Origin: an uncultured Nocardiopsis sp.
GTDB taxonomy: Bacteria > Actinomycetota > Actinomycetes > Streptosporangiales > Streptosporangiaceae
NCBI GenBank assembly: GCA_937957845.1
Contig: CALGOD010000754.1
Span: 1 to 8,609, forward strand
Length of the DNA stretch: 8,609 nucleotides
Direction of reading: 5' to 3'
Shown: in pieces, positions 1 to 6,617 of the stretch
Layout: each line of letters begins with the position of its first letter
Numbering within the stretch: position 1 is the first letter of the stretch
The notes under the pieces: model-generated
What the model was told of the DNA's origin: nothing
Databases searched by the model: none
The model's input: the letters and a program-made list of their open reading frames with translations, nothing else
Program-made: the position numbers and the translations under genes

Positions 1-1412
1 TCGACCGGTGGCGGCTGACGCTCCACCCCGACCAGCACCGGATCACCGAGGCCCGCTACAACGGATCCACCCAGATCACCGGCGGCCCGGGGACCGGCAA
101 GACCGTGATCGCACTGCATCGCGCCGCCCACCTGGCCGAACGCGACGCCGCCGTGCACCCGGAGGACACCCGCGAGTCGGTACTGCTGACCACCTACAAC
201 CGCGCGCTGGCCCAGTCCCTGGCCGAGCGCCTGGACCAGCTGTTGCCCGACCCGGGTGTCCGTGCCCGGGTGCGCGTGGCCACGATCGACGGCCTCGCCC
301 ACGCGGTGGTGCAGTCACACGCCGGTATGGCACCGCGTCTGATGGGCAAGGACGAACTGGCCCGACGTTGGCGGGCGGTGTCCGTGGCCGACGGGCTGCC
401 CTTCTCCGGTCGCTTCCTGGTGGACGAGTGGGAGCAGGTCATCCTCGCCAAGGGCCTGGAGCTGCTGCCCCAGTACATTCGCTGCGAGCGCAGCGGCCGG
501 GTACAGCACCTGGCTCCCGAGCACCGCCGCCAGGTGTGGGAGACCGTGCGGCGCTACGTCGGCGCCATGCGGGTGGAGGGCCTGTGGTCCTCTCCACAGT
601 TGGCGGACGAGGCCGCCCGGATCCTGGGGCGCGGCGAACCGCTGTTCCGACACGCGGTCGTCGACGAGTCACAGGACCTGCACCCGACCCAGTGGCGCAT
701 GCTGCGCGCCGCCGTTCCCGAGGGACCGGACGACCTGTTCATCGTCGGCGACCCGAACCAGCGGGTGACCGACAACCGGGTCTCCCTGGCCTCGCTCGGC
801 ATCAACGTCCGTGGACGCGGCCGTCGTCTGCGCGTGTGCTACCGGGTCACACAGGAGATCCTGGACTGGAGCATGCCGATCCTGGGCCGACGGGCGAGCC
901 TGGGCATGGACGACGACGCCGACACCCTGGCCGGATACCGTTCACTGCTGCGCGGGCCCGCCCCGGTGGTACGCGGCTGCGAGAACCGGACCGAGGAGCT
1001 CACCGCGCTGGGCGACTGGGTACGCGTGTGGTCGGAGGCCGGGGTCGCCCCCGCCGAGATCGCGGTGGCCGGGCGCAACCAGTGGGTGGTACGCGACATC
1101 ACCAAGGAGCTGGAGGCCAGGGGTGTTCCCACCGCGCGGTTGGAGGACGGCGACGAGATCCAGGCGGTACGCGTAGGGACGCTGCACGGGCTCAAGGGCC
1201 GGGAGTTCCGCTGTGTGGCCCTGGTCGGCGTCAGCGACCACCTGCTACCGCCCAAGGCCGCGATCGAGGCGGCCGACGGTGACCAGGTGGCACTGGAGCA
1301 CGCCTTCCAGCGGGAGCGGACCCTCCTGTTCGCCGCCTGCACCCGGGCCCGCGACGCGCTGTACGTCTCGTACGTGGGCCGGGCCAGCCGTCTGATCGCC
1401 GACGGTCTCTGA
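1..1412 (+). CDS. UvrD/Rep-like DNA helicase, 5'-truncated by the window edge
   Basis: C-terminal part (about 469 residues) of a superfamily 1 helicase; the frame is open from base 3, so the true start is upstream. ATP-dependent 3'-5' translocation on nucleic acid is inferred from the family. Visible motifs: Walker A GGPGTGKT (81-104), Walker B DESQD (663-677; DEAQD is commoner), motif III GDPNQR (747-764), motif IV around LRVCYR (about 828-845), motif V VGTLHGLKGREF (1173-1208) and motif VI LLFAACTRARD (1323-1355). All catalytic motifs are present, so this part looks intact. The spacing and the phrase ASLGINVRGRGRRL resemble a Streptomyces helicase group that, from memory, carries an N-terminal RelE/ParE-like domain; that region lies outside the window. 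It ends before a hairpin and is convergent with the DUF6114 gene, so no operon link to what follows. Role (repair, defence or other) unknown. Confidence 0.93.
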   Translation, partial: DRWRLTLHPDQHRITEARYNGSTQITGGPGTGKTVIALHRAAHLAERDAAVHPEDTRESVLLTTYNRALAQSLAERLDQLLPDPGVRARVRVATIDGLAHAVVQSHAGMAPRLMGKDELARRWRAVSVADGLPFSGRFLVDEWEQVILAKGLELLPQYIRCERSGRVQHLAPEHRRQVWETVRRYVGAMRVEGLWSSPQLADEAARILGRGEPLFRHAVVDESQDLHPTQWRMLRAAVPEGPDDLFIVGDPNQRVTDNRVSLASLGINVRGRGRRLRVCYRVTQEILDWSMPILGRRASLGMDDDADTLAGYRSLLRGPAPVVRGCENRTEELTALGDWVRVWSEAGVAPAEIAVAGRNQWVVRDITKELEARGVPTARLEDGDEIQAVRVGTLHGLKGREFRCVALVGVSDHLLPPKAAIEAADGDQVALEHAFQRERTLLFAACTRARDALYVSYVGRASRLIADGL

Positions 1413-1423
1413 GGTGTTCTCCC

Positions 1424-1456
1424 CGGGGGCACCGTGGTACGCGCACGGTGCCCCCG
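1424..1456. terminator. Bidirectional hairpin terminator between convergent genes
   Basis: A perfect 13-bp G/C-rich stem (1424-1436 pairing with 1444-1456) with a 7-nt loop sits in the 51-nt gap between the helicase stop and the DUF6114 stop. There is no T-run on either strand, as is common for actinobacterial terminators. Its position suits termination from both sides. Confidence 0.75.
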
Positions 1457-1463
1457 CGGCATG

Positions 1464-2855
1464 TCAGGAGCCGCCGTAACGCCCGTTGAGGCTCGGAATG
1501 TTCATGACGTCGGTACTGGCGATCGGGTCGTCCACGTCCACATCGGTCACGATCATGTACGGCAGCAGCAGCGGGGGCGGGAAGTCCGGGGTGAAGGTGA
1601 GCGGGATGCCCAGGATGCGTACGTGCATCCGGGTGACGTGCATCTGGACGTCGCCGTCCATGACCATGGTGGGCAGGCCCAGACTCATCCGGGTTCCGGC
1701 GTCCTCGAACCACAGTTCGGCGCCGCTGAAGTCCGCCCTGCTCATGGACAGCCGGATGTACCTGCGGGCACCGTCCCGAGTGGGGCACTCCACGATGCCG
1801 TCGTAGCGCGCACCGCTCATCGTCAGCCGGTCGGCGCTCAGACCGGACGTGCGGACCGAGCCGGGGAAACAGTCGTACTCCTCGGCCACCAGGACGTCGG
1901 GGAGGCTTCCCTCCTCCTGGGCCGCCTCACAGGCGCGCACGGCGTCCAGGAACTCCTCCTCGGAGGCGGCCAGGGCGGACTCACCCGTGCGCAGTTCGCA
2001 CTGATCGGCGTCGCCCTCCTCCTGGTCCTCCTCCGGTTCCTCCTCGGGTTCGGCCTCCTCGTCTCCTTCCCGGTCCTCCTCGTCGCCGCCCGGTTCGGTG
2101 GGCCGGGGCCCGGGGTCTTCGGTGGGCGCGGGAGAGGGCGAGGGCTCCTCCGCCGGCTGTTCCTCCTCGTCACTCGGAGGGCGGAACCAGTCCCAGGGCC
2201 AGCCGAGGGTGGGCGCGGGCGCGCTCGCCAGGGTCATGATCGCCGCGAGGGGCAGGGCGAGGGCGGCCAGTGGCCGTGTCCCATCCCGGGGGATCGAGAG
2301 CCTCTCGTCGGAGTCGGCATCGGAACCGGCACGGTCCGCATGGGTTTCGGTCCGCTTTTCGGTTCCGTCGGTGGCGTCGCCGTCGGAGCCTTTCGTGTCC
2401 GGAGCCCCTTCCTCCTCACCCTCCCCACCGTTCTGCGGGGTCGGGGCGTCCCCGGTTCCGCGGCGCCCTCCGGCCCGGGGCGTCCACGCGAACACAAGCG
2501 AACCGCCGACGATGCCGAGCAGCATCCCGATGACGAATCCACCGAAGTTGGAGGTCACGAAGGACGCCAGGGACAGGAACAGTCCGACCAGCCCGAAGAA
2601 GACGTGCTGTGCGGGTTGCAACCAGCTCAGAACTCCCAGGGTGATCATCAGCAGTGCGATGAGGGTGCCGGACACACCGGCGACACCGGCGTAGACGATC
2701 AGGTCGATCGGCAGGATCAGCGTCTGGGCGGCCGGTGCCACCAGCAGTTCGATTCCGGCCGCGACGAGGAGGAGCCCACCCCAGAACGGGCGGCTGCGCC
2801 GCCAGTTCCGGAAGTGCCCCCACCCCGTGCGCAGCGGGGTCAGTGCGTGGGCCAT
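1464..2855 (-). CDS. DUF6114 membrane protein with acidic linkers and an extra extracytoplasmic C-terminal domain
   Basis: 463-residue integral membrane protein of unknown function. Residues about 24-124 form a four-helix hydrophobic block that I recognise as DUF6114-like. Residues 126-192 are a charged linker, 196-215 a fifth hydrophobic segment, and 228-284 a very acidic Glu/Asp/Pro stretch. Residues 285-463 form a soluble domain with four cysteines (286, 309, 329, 357), which suits disulfides outside the membrane. Predicted topology (inference): N-terminus and first linker inside, acidic linker and C-terminal domain outside. As I recall, stand-alone DUF6114 proteins are far shorter (roughly 130-170 residues), so the C-terminal two thirds is an addition. 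The ATG lies 4 nt past the DUF6230 stop with no clear Shine-Dalgarno sequence, suggesting translational coupling in one operon. It ends at a shared hairpin. No enzymatic motif was seen. Confidence 0.88.
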   Translation of the reverse strand: MAHALTPLRTGWGHFRNWRRSRPFWGGLLLVAAGIELLVAPAAQTLILPIDLIVYAGVAGVSGTLIALLMITLGVLSWLQPAQHVFFGLVGLFLSLASFVTSNFGGFVIGMLLGIVGGSLVFAWTPRAGGRRGTGDAPTPQNGGEGEEEGAPDTKGSDGDATDGTEKRTETHADRAGSDADSDERLSIPRDGTRPLAALALPLAAIMTLASAPAPTLGWPWDWFRPPSDEEEQPAEEPSPSPAPTEDPGPRPTEPGGDEEDREGDEEAEPEEEPEEDQEEGDADQCELRTGESALAASEEEFLDAVRACEAAQEEGSLPDVLVAEEYDCFPGSVRTSGLSADRLTMSGARYDGIVECPTRDGARRYIRLSMSRADFSGAELWFEDAGTRMSLGLPTMVMDGDVQMHVTRMHVRILGIPLTFTPDFPPPLLLPYMIVTDVDVDDPIASTDVMNIPSLNGRYGGS

Positions 2856-2859
2856 GGGA

Positions 2860-3492
2860 TCAGAAGCACTCGTGGTCGCCGGGCTTGACCGCCAGACTCA
2901 GGCCGGACAGACGCAGGGATCCGGAGGTGACCGCCCATGTGGTCAGCTCCATGTCGGAGACGGTGATCGAGTCGGCCTGCAGGCCGAAGCCGCCTTCCGG
3001 GCCCTGGCCTCCGTCGGCCTTGTCCAGGGTGCCGGCGTCGCGCCCGATCTCGATGGAGCCGAACTCGGCGTCGCCCTGGAGCTGTTCGATGTCCAGAACG
3101 AGGTTGCGTCCCTCCACCGGCGTGCTGTCACCGGCCTTGATGACCAGGGTGGCCTGTCCGATGGGAAGGTCCCACAGGGAGGACATGCACAGGTTGGTCA
3201 GCTCCGCGGTGTTCACCGAGGACAGGCCGACCGGCCGGGAGGAGCCGTCCACGGAGGTGGCGGCGTCGCCGTACTGGGTGAAGCCGTGGCCGGAGAGTTG
3301 GTCCGCGGACATCTTGAAGCTGTCACCGGACACGGCGAAGGACGCGGCGAGCAGTCCCTGGGTGGTCATGCCGCCGAGGGCCGCCGCGGCCACCAGGCCC
3401 GGGACCGCCACGAGTGCGAACCTGCGCCACTGCGTGCCTCCCTGTGGCTGTTCAGACGTGTCCTGGGGCGCCTCGTCGGAAGCCTTGGGCAT
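2860..3492 (-). CDS. DUF6230 family secreted or membrane-anchored protein
   Basis: 210-residue protein. A short polar N-terminus with an Arg pair (23-24) precedes a hydrophobic segment (about 25-42), followed by GLLAASFA, where signal peptidase could cut (near 50) or which may stay as an anchor. The rest is Ser/Gly-rich, beta-like sequence with only two cysteines (102 and 209), possibly a disulfide. The pattern SFAVSGDSFKMSADQL and the ending HECF are typical of DUF6230 as I recall it. Some Streptomyces members carry the label 'cholesterol esterase'; no GxSxG lipase motif is visible here, so that activity is doubtful from sequence. The ATG at 3492 is chosen because GGAGGT lies just upstream at 3497-3502; a longer in-frame reading to 3582 lacks such a site. 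First gene of the operon with the DUF6114 gene, divergent from the choD-like gene. Confidence 0.88.
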   Translation of the reverse strand: MPKASDEAPQDTSEQPQGGTQWRRFALVAVPGLVAAAALGGMTTQGLLAASFAVSGDSFKMSADQLSGHGFTQYGDAATSVDGSSRPVGLSSVNTAELTNLCMSSLWDLPIGQATLVIKAGDSTPVEGRNLVLDIEQLQGDAEFGSIEIGRDAGTLDKADGGQGPEGGFGLQADSITVSDMELTTWAVTSGSLRLSGLSLAVKPGDHECF

Positions 3493-3496
3493 GGGT

Positions 3497-3502
3497 ACCT
3501 CC
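3497..3502 (-). promoter_or_regulatory. Ribosome binding site that fixes the DUF6230 start
   Basis: On the minus strand this reads GGAGGT, with 4 nt between it and the ATG at 3492. It supports that start over the in-frame ATG at 3582, which would add 30 residues of non-conserved-looking sequence. Confidence 0.8.
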
Positions 3503-3602
3503 AGTGTTCCGCCGCCGGGGAAGACGGCGTGGGGGAGCAGATCTTGCGCCGAGGCACGCCACGTGTGTTGTATGAAGCACACCCTACTCGGCGGTAGTGA
3601 GG

Positions 3603-3650
3603 AACATTACAATAACCAATGTCACATTTCTAGATGGCGCGTTCAATGTT
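3603..3650. promoter_or_regulatory. Cluster of four ACATT/AATGT half-sites, possible operator
   Basis: ACATT occurs at 3604-3608 and 3624-3628, and its complement AATGT at 3618-3622 and 3645-3649. The first pair makes a 19-bp inverted repeat (5-9-5). The outermost sites extend to AACATT (3603-3608) and AATGTT (3645-3650), also inverted. The cluster overlaps the weak minus-strand promoter candidate. The binding protein is unknown; this is pattern evidence only. Confidence 0.35.
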
Positions 3651-3694
3651 GCGGACTCGTAGCAAGCCCCTCACGCGTAGACCGTAACCGACCT

Positions 3695-3700
3695 GGAGAA
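3695..3700 (+). promoter_or_regulatory. Ribosome binding site for the GTG start of the choD-like gene
   Basis: GGAGAA lies upstream of the GTG at 3710, with 9 nt between them. The spacing is slightly long, but no other start codon with a better site is available before the FAD-binding motif. Confidence 0.6.
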
Positions 3701-3709
3701 AGATCAGCC

Positions 3710-5584
3710 GTGCCCTCAGAGCGCAGAACATCTCCTGCTTCCCCCACGACCCCCACCACCGGCACCACCAGTGAGACCGCCGACGGCGACGACGGCCGCT
3801 TCGACTACGACGTCATCGTCGTGGGCTCCGGATTCGGAGGTTCGGTCAGCGCCCTGCGCCTGACCGAGAAGGGCTATCGCGTCGGTGTCCTGGAGGCGGG
3901 ACGCCGCTTCACCCCCGAGACGCTGCCGTCCTCCTCATGGGACCTGCGCAACTTCCTGTGGGCACCACGACTGGGCATGTACGGCATCCAGCGCATCCAC
4001 CTGCTGCGCGACGTGATGATCCTGGCCGGAGCGGGCGTGGGCGGCGGCTCCCTCAACTACGCCAACACGTTGTACCACCCGATGGACCCGTTCTTCGAGG
4101 ATCCCCAGTGGCGGCACATCACCGACTGGAAGTCGGAGCTGGCTCCCTTCTACGACCAGGCCCGACGCATGCTCGGCGTACGCACCAACCCCACCCTCAC
4201 CCCCTCCGACGTGCACCTGAAGGCGGTGGCCGAGGACATGGGCGTCGGACACACCTTCCGGCTGACCCCCGTGGGCGTGTGCTTCGGTGACGGTGAGGAC
4301 GGTGCGGGCAACCGGGGCGCCCCCGGCGAGTCGGTGGGCGACCCCTACTTCGGCGGGGCCGGACCCGAGCGCAGGGCCTGTCGGGAGTGCGGTGAGTGCA
4401 TGACCGGATGCCGCCACGGCGCCAAGAACACCCTCACGGAGAACTACCTGTACTTCGCCGAACGTGGCGGCGCCGAGGTGCACCCCCTTACCACTGTCGA
4501 ACGCCTGCGCGAGCTGCCCGAAGGCGGGTACGCCGTCGACACCGTCAAGACCGACGCGCCCCGGCGCCGGGAGAACGCCCGCACGTTCACCGCCCGCCAG
4601 GTCGTCGTGGCCGCCGGAACCTACAACACCCAGACCCTGCTGCACCGCATGCGCGACTCCGGGATGCTGCCGCGCCTGTCGGAGAGGCTGGGCACGCTCA
4701 CCCGCACCAACTCCGAGGCCCTGGTCGGCGCGATGAGCCGCCACGTACCACCGCCGGAGGACCTGACCAAGGGCGTGGCCATCACCTCCTCGATCCACCC
4801 GGACGAGAACACCCACATCGAGCCGGTCCGCTACGGGAAGGGCTCCAACGCGATGGGGCTCCTCACCGCCATCCAGGTGCCCGGCGGAGGAAGGATTCCA
4901 CGCTGGCTGCGGTTCCTGGGCCTGGTGGTCCGCCGCCCGCACGTCTTCGTCCGCAGTTTCTCCAACCGCCGCTGGTCGGAGCGGACCATCATCGGCCTGG
5001 TCATGCAGTCCCTGGACAACTCACTGACCACGTCGGTGCGGCGGGGGCTGTTCGGCGGTGGGAAGAGGCTGACCTCCAGGCAGGGACACGGCGAACCGAA
5101 TCCGACGTGGATCCCGGCCGGGCAGGAGGCCGCCACCAGGCTGGCGGAACGCATCGACGGATTCCCCGGGGGCACCTGGGGGGACGTGTTCGACGTCCCG
5201 ATGACCGCGCACTTCCTGGGCGGCTGCCCCATCGGCGACAGCGCCGAGGACGGTGTCATCGACCCGTACCACCGCCTGTACGGATACCCGGACATTCACG
5301 TGGTGGACGGCTCGGCGATCACCGCGAACCTCGGGGTGAACCCGTCCTTGACCATCACGGCACAGGCCGAGCGCGCGATGTCGATGTGGCCGAACAAGGG
5401 TGAGGAGGACACGCGTCCGGTGCAGGGGGCGCCGTACCGACGGATCGCACCGGTGTTCCCCCACTCCCCCGCCGTCCCCGCCGGCGCCTTCGCCGAACTG
5501 CGGTTCACCGTCCCGTTGCCCCTGACGGTGGCCGAACCCGCACCGGCCCCCGAGAAGTCGACACCGGAGGCGGAAGGGGTCTGA
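3710..5584 (+). CDS. choD: ChoD-like GMC oxidoreductase, putative cholesterol/3-beta-hydroxysteroid oxidase
   Basis: 624-residue flavoenzyme of the GMC family. Expected reaction: oxidation of a 3-beta-hydroxysteroid such as cholesterol to the 3-keto-4-ene product, with electrons going to O2 or another acceptor. Seen: FAD dinucleotide fold VGSGFGGS at 38-45, GVLEAGRR after it, and ILAGAGVGGGSLNYAN, all close to my memory of M. tuberculosis ChoD (578 residues). Likely active-site His501 (MTAHFLGG) and Asn544 (GVNPSLTI) match the GMC His/Asn pair. A cysteine cluster C224-X2-C227-X2-C230-X3-C234 looks ferredoxin-like and recurs in ChoD-type proteins. The GTG start adds a Thr/Ser/Pro-rich tail of about 30 residues with no signal peptide, so a cytoplasmic enzyme is inferred, unlike secreted Streptomyces ChoA. 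Mycobacterial choD neighbours guaB genes as I recall; here it faces DUF6230. True substrate unproven, since ChoD's role is debated. Confidence 0.92.
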   Translation: MPSERRTSPASPTTPTTGTTSETADGDDGRFDYDVIVVGSGFGGSVSALRLTEKGYRVGVLEAGRRFTPETLPSSSWDLRNFLWAPRLGMYGIQRIHLLRDVMILAGAGVGGGSLNYANTLYHPMDPFFEDPQWRHITDWKSELAPFYDQARRMLGVRTNPTLTPSDVHLKAVAEDMGVGHTFRLTPVGVCFGDGEDGAGNRGAPGESVGDPYFGGAGPERRACRECGECMTGCRHGAKNTLTENYLYFAERGGAEVHPLTTVERLRELPEGGYAVDTVKTDAPRRRENARTFTARQVVVAAGTYNTQTLLHRMRDSGMLPRLSERLGTLTRTNSEALVGAMSRHVPPPEDLTKGVAITSSIHPDENTHIEPVRYGKGSNAMGLLTAIQVPGGGRIPRWLRFLGLVVRRPHVFVRSFSNRRWSERTIIGLVMQSLDNSLTTSVRRGLFGGGKRLTSRQGHGEPNPTWIPAGQEAATRLAERIDGFPGGTWGDVFDVPMTAHFLGGCPIGDSAEDGVIDPYHRLYGYPDIHVVDGSAITANLGVNPSLTITAQAERAMSMWPNKGEEDTRPVQGAPYRRIAPVFPHSPAVPAGAFAELRFTVPLPLTVAEPAPAPEKSTPEAEGV

Positions 5585-5597
5585 AGACCCTTCTCGA

Positions 5598-5635
5598 CGC
5601 CCGTCCCCGTTCCCGCACCGGGACGGGGACGGGCG
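5598..5635. terminator. Strong bidirectional hairpin after the choD-like gene
   Basis: A perfect 13-bp stem (5598-5610 with 5623-5635) encloses a 12-nt segment that can pair further around a 3-nt loop. No T-run follows. It lies 14 nt after the choD-like stop and within the gap to the convergent MerR gene, so it can serve both. Confidence 0.78.
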
Positions 5636-5704
5636 GCAGGCCGCTGACGGTGGGGCGAGGAAGGGAGTCGCGGGCAAGCCCCGTCCCGCGCGGCACGGAT
5701 CCCC

Positions 5705-6514
5705 TCAGCGCGCCCCCTGCCCCGAGCCGACCCTTCCCGGGCTGCCCTCCTCCGGCCCCTCCTTCTCCGCGGCCTCCTTCTGTAGGTACTCCATCGCCAG
5801 GGCGAAGTGCTCCCCCATCACGTTGGTGAGCTTGTCCGCCATCTCCTGTGCCAGGACCGCGTCCACGGCCTGTTGCGCGAGGGGACGCACACGGCGGATC
5901 AGTTCGGCCATCTCGGCGGTCTCCTCACTGCGGACCACCGTGCCGGGCGCGTACTCGGCGATGATGTGGTCGGCGACGCGGCGGACCATGTGCTCGGCCA
6001 CGTTGCCCAGCTTGTCGCGCAGGTTCTCGGCGATGTCGAGCACCGAGTCCACGCTCATCCCCAGCTTCACCAGTTCCACGCCGGCGTGCAGCAGCCGGGG
6101 ACTGGGCACTCGGAAGCGCAGGCCGTCGCGTTCGAGCACGCCCAGTTCCAAGGAGCGCTTGACGGTCCGTGGTGTCACGCCTCCGCCGAACAGCTCCTTC
6201 AGGTCTTTGAGGGTGAGGTAGTCGGGGATCTCGTCGCTCCAGGCGTCCCCGATGGCCGACTCGAAGCCGAGGATGTCGGACAGGTCGCCGCCGCGCTCCC
6301 AGACCCGGAACATCTCCCCGATGTTGGCGAAGTTGTAGCCCCTGCGCAGTAGTTGGCCGATCAACCGCAGACGCGTCAGGTGCGCCTCGGAGTAGATGCC
6401 CACACGCCCCTCCCGGCGGGGAGGAGCCAGCAGCCCCCGGTCCTGGTACACCCGGACGTTGCGCACCGTCGTGTCGGCGAGGCGGGCGAGTTCGTCAATG
6501 CGGTATTCGGCCAT
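5705..6514 (-). CDS. MerR family transcriptional regulator with two MerR-like winged-helix units
   Basis: 269-residue DNA-binding regulator. Residues about 4-70 are a canonical MerR N-terminal helix-turn-helix and wing (YRIDELARLADTTVRNVRVY, then RGLL, YSEAHLTRLRLI). Residues about 99-165 repeat the same plan more loosely (LTLKDLKELF, TPRTVKRSLELGVL, VPSPRLLHAGVELVKLGMSVDSVL), suggesting a second, degenerate unit. The remainder (about 166-250) looks helical, suited to dimerisation or effector sensing, and ends in a polar tail rich in Glu and Gly. No Cys cluster for metal sensing and no B12-binding motif are visible, so the inducer is unknown; a small lipophilic molecule is possible. The ATG at 6514 has only a weak ribosome binding site. 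Divergent from the SDR-diiron oxygenase operon, which it probably controls, and possibly autoregulated through the site at 6541-6554. Confidence 0.92.
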   Translation of the reverse strand: MAEYRIDELARLADTTVRNVRVYQDRGLLAPPRREGRVGIYSEAHLTRLRLIGQLLRRGYNFANIGEMFRVWERGGDLSDILGFESAIGDAWSDEIPDYLTLKDLKELFGGGVTPRTVKRSLELGVLERDGLRFRVPSPRLLHAGVELVKLGMSVDSVLDIAENLRDKLGNVAEHMVRRVADHIIAEYAPGTVVRSEETAEMAELIRRVRPLAQQAVDAVLAQEMADKLTNVMGEHFALAMEYLQKEAAEKEGPEEGSPGRVGSGQGAR

Positions 6515-6540
6515 GGGCCAAGCCTAGGGACCCCCGAACC

Positions 6541-6554
6541 TTACCCGTCAGTAA
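6541..6554. promoter_or_regulatory. TTAC-N6-GTAA inverted repeat, possible operator near the MerR start
   Basis: Perfect 4-bp arms around a 6-nt centre, 26 nt upstream of the MerR start codon. The form resembles operators of actinobacterial regulators (several TetR family sites share TTAC...GTAA). Autoregulation is inferred from position. Confidence 0.35.
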
Positions 6555-6572
6555 ATTTCCGATCTCTACCCA

Positions 6573-6601
6573 TTGCATTGTGACAATGGTCGTTGTAACG
6601 T
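6573..6601 (+). promoter_or_regulatory. Candidate promoter of the SDR-diiron oxygenase operon
   Basis: TTGCAT (6573-6578) as -35 and TAACGT (6596-6601) as -10, with a 17-nt spacer. Transcription would begin near 6608, leaving a leader of about 22 nt that contains the ribosome binding site. MerR-activated promoters often have longer 19-20 nt spacers, so this fit is imperfect. Confidence 0.35.
6576..6588. promoter_or_regulatory. Perfect 13-bp palindrome between the -35 and -10 candidates
   Basis: CATTGT, a central G, then ACAATG: 6-bp arms, fully self-complementary. A second CATTG lies just upstream at 6571-6575. A dyad inside the promoter spacer is the usual placement of a MerR-family operator, which makes this the best candidate site for the divergent MerR protein. 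Confidence 0.5.
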
Positions 6602-6617
6602 TCCCGGCAATGATTGT

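Larger units (their letters stand above)
3493..3709. promoter_or_regulatory. Divergent control region between DUF6230 and choD-like genes
   Basis: This 217-nt gap must hold promoters for both directions. Positions 3600-3650 are clearly AT-richer than the surroundings. A weak minus-strand promoter candidate is TTGAAC (3646-3641) with a 17-nt spacer to GACATT (3623-3618). I could not pick a convincing -10 for the choD direction. The half-sites are listed separately. Confidence 0.6.

Noticed and set aside
8..1282. Plus-strand open frame in another phase over the helicase
   Set aside because: Arg/Pro/Gly-rich translation with no domain, while the overlapping frame holds all helicase motifs.
2004..2174. 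Pyrimidine-rich repeat-like tract considered as a DNA repeat or triplex-forming element
   Set aside because: It is explained by runs of GAG/GAA/GAC codons for the acidic linker of the DUF6114 protein; the units are irregular.
1434..2888. Long plus-strand open frame opposite the DUF6114 gene
   Set aside because: Its translation is a low-complexity mirror of the GC-rich codons, while the minus strand gives clear membrane segments and a partner operon.
3493..3582. N-terminal extension of the DUF6230 protein to an ATG at 3582
   Set aside because: The ATG at 3492 has a strong, well-spaced GGAGGT, and the extra 30 residues would place the hydrophobic segment unusually far from the N-terminus.
2735..3709. 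Upstream extension of the choD-like reading frame to 2735
   Set aside because: It runs antisense through the DUF6230 gene and the AT-rich control region. The translated part has no conserved motif, and a GTG with a ribosome site at 3710 lies just before the FAD-binding fold.
3935..4942. Minus-strand open frame inside the choD-like gene
   Set aside because: It overlaps the best-conserved part of the flavoenzyme and shows no motif of its own.
5636..5704. Possible small gene or RNA between the choD-like terminator and the MerR stop
   Set aside because: Only 69 nt, no ribosome site with an open frame, and no convincing fold beyond general GC-richness.
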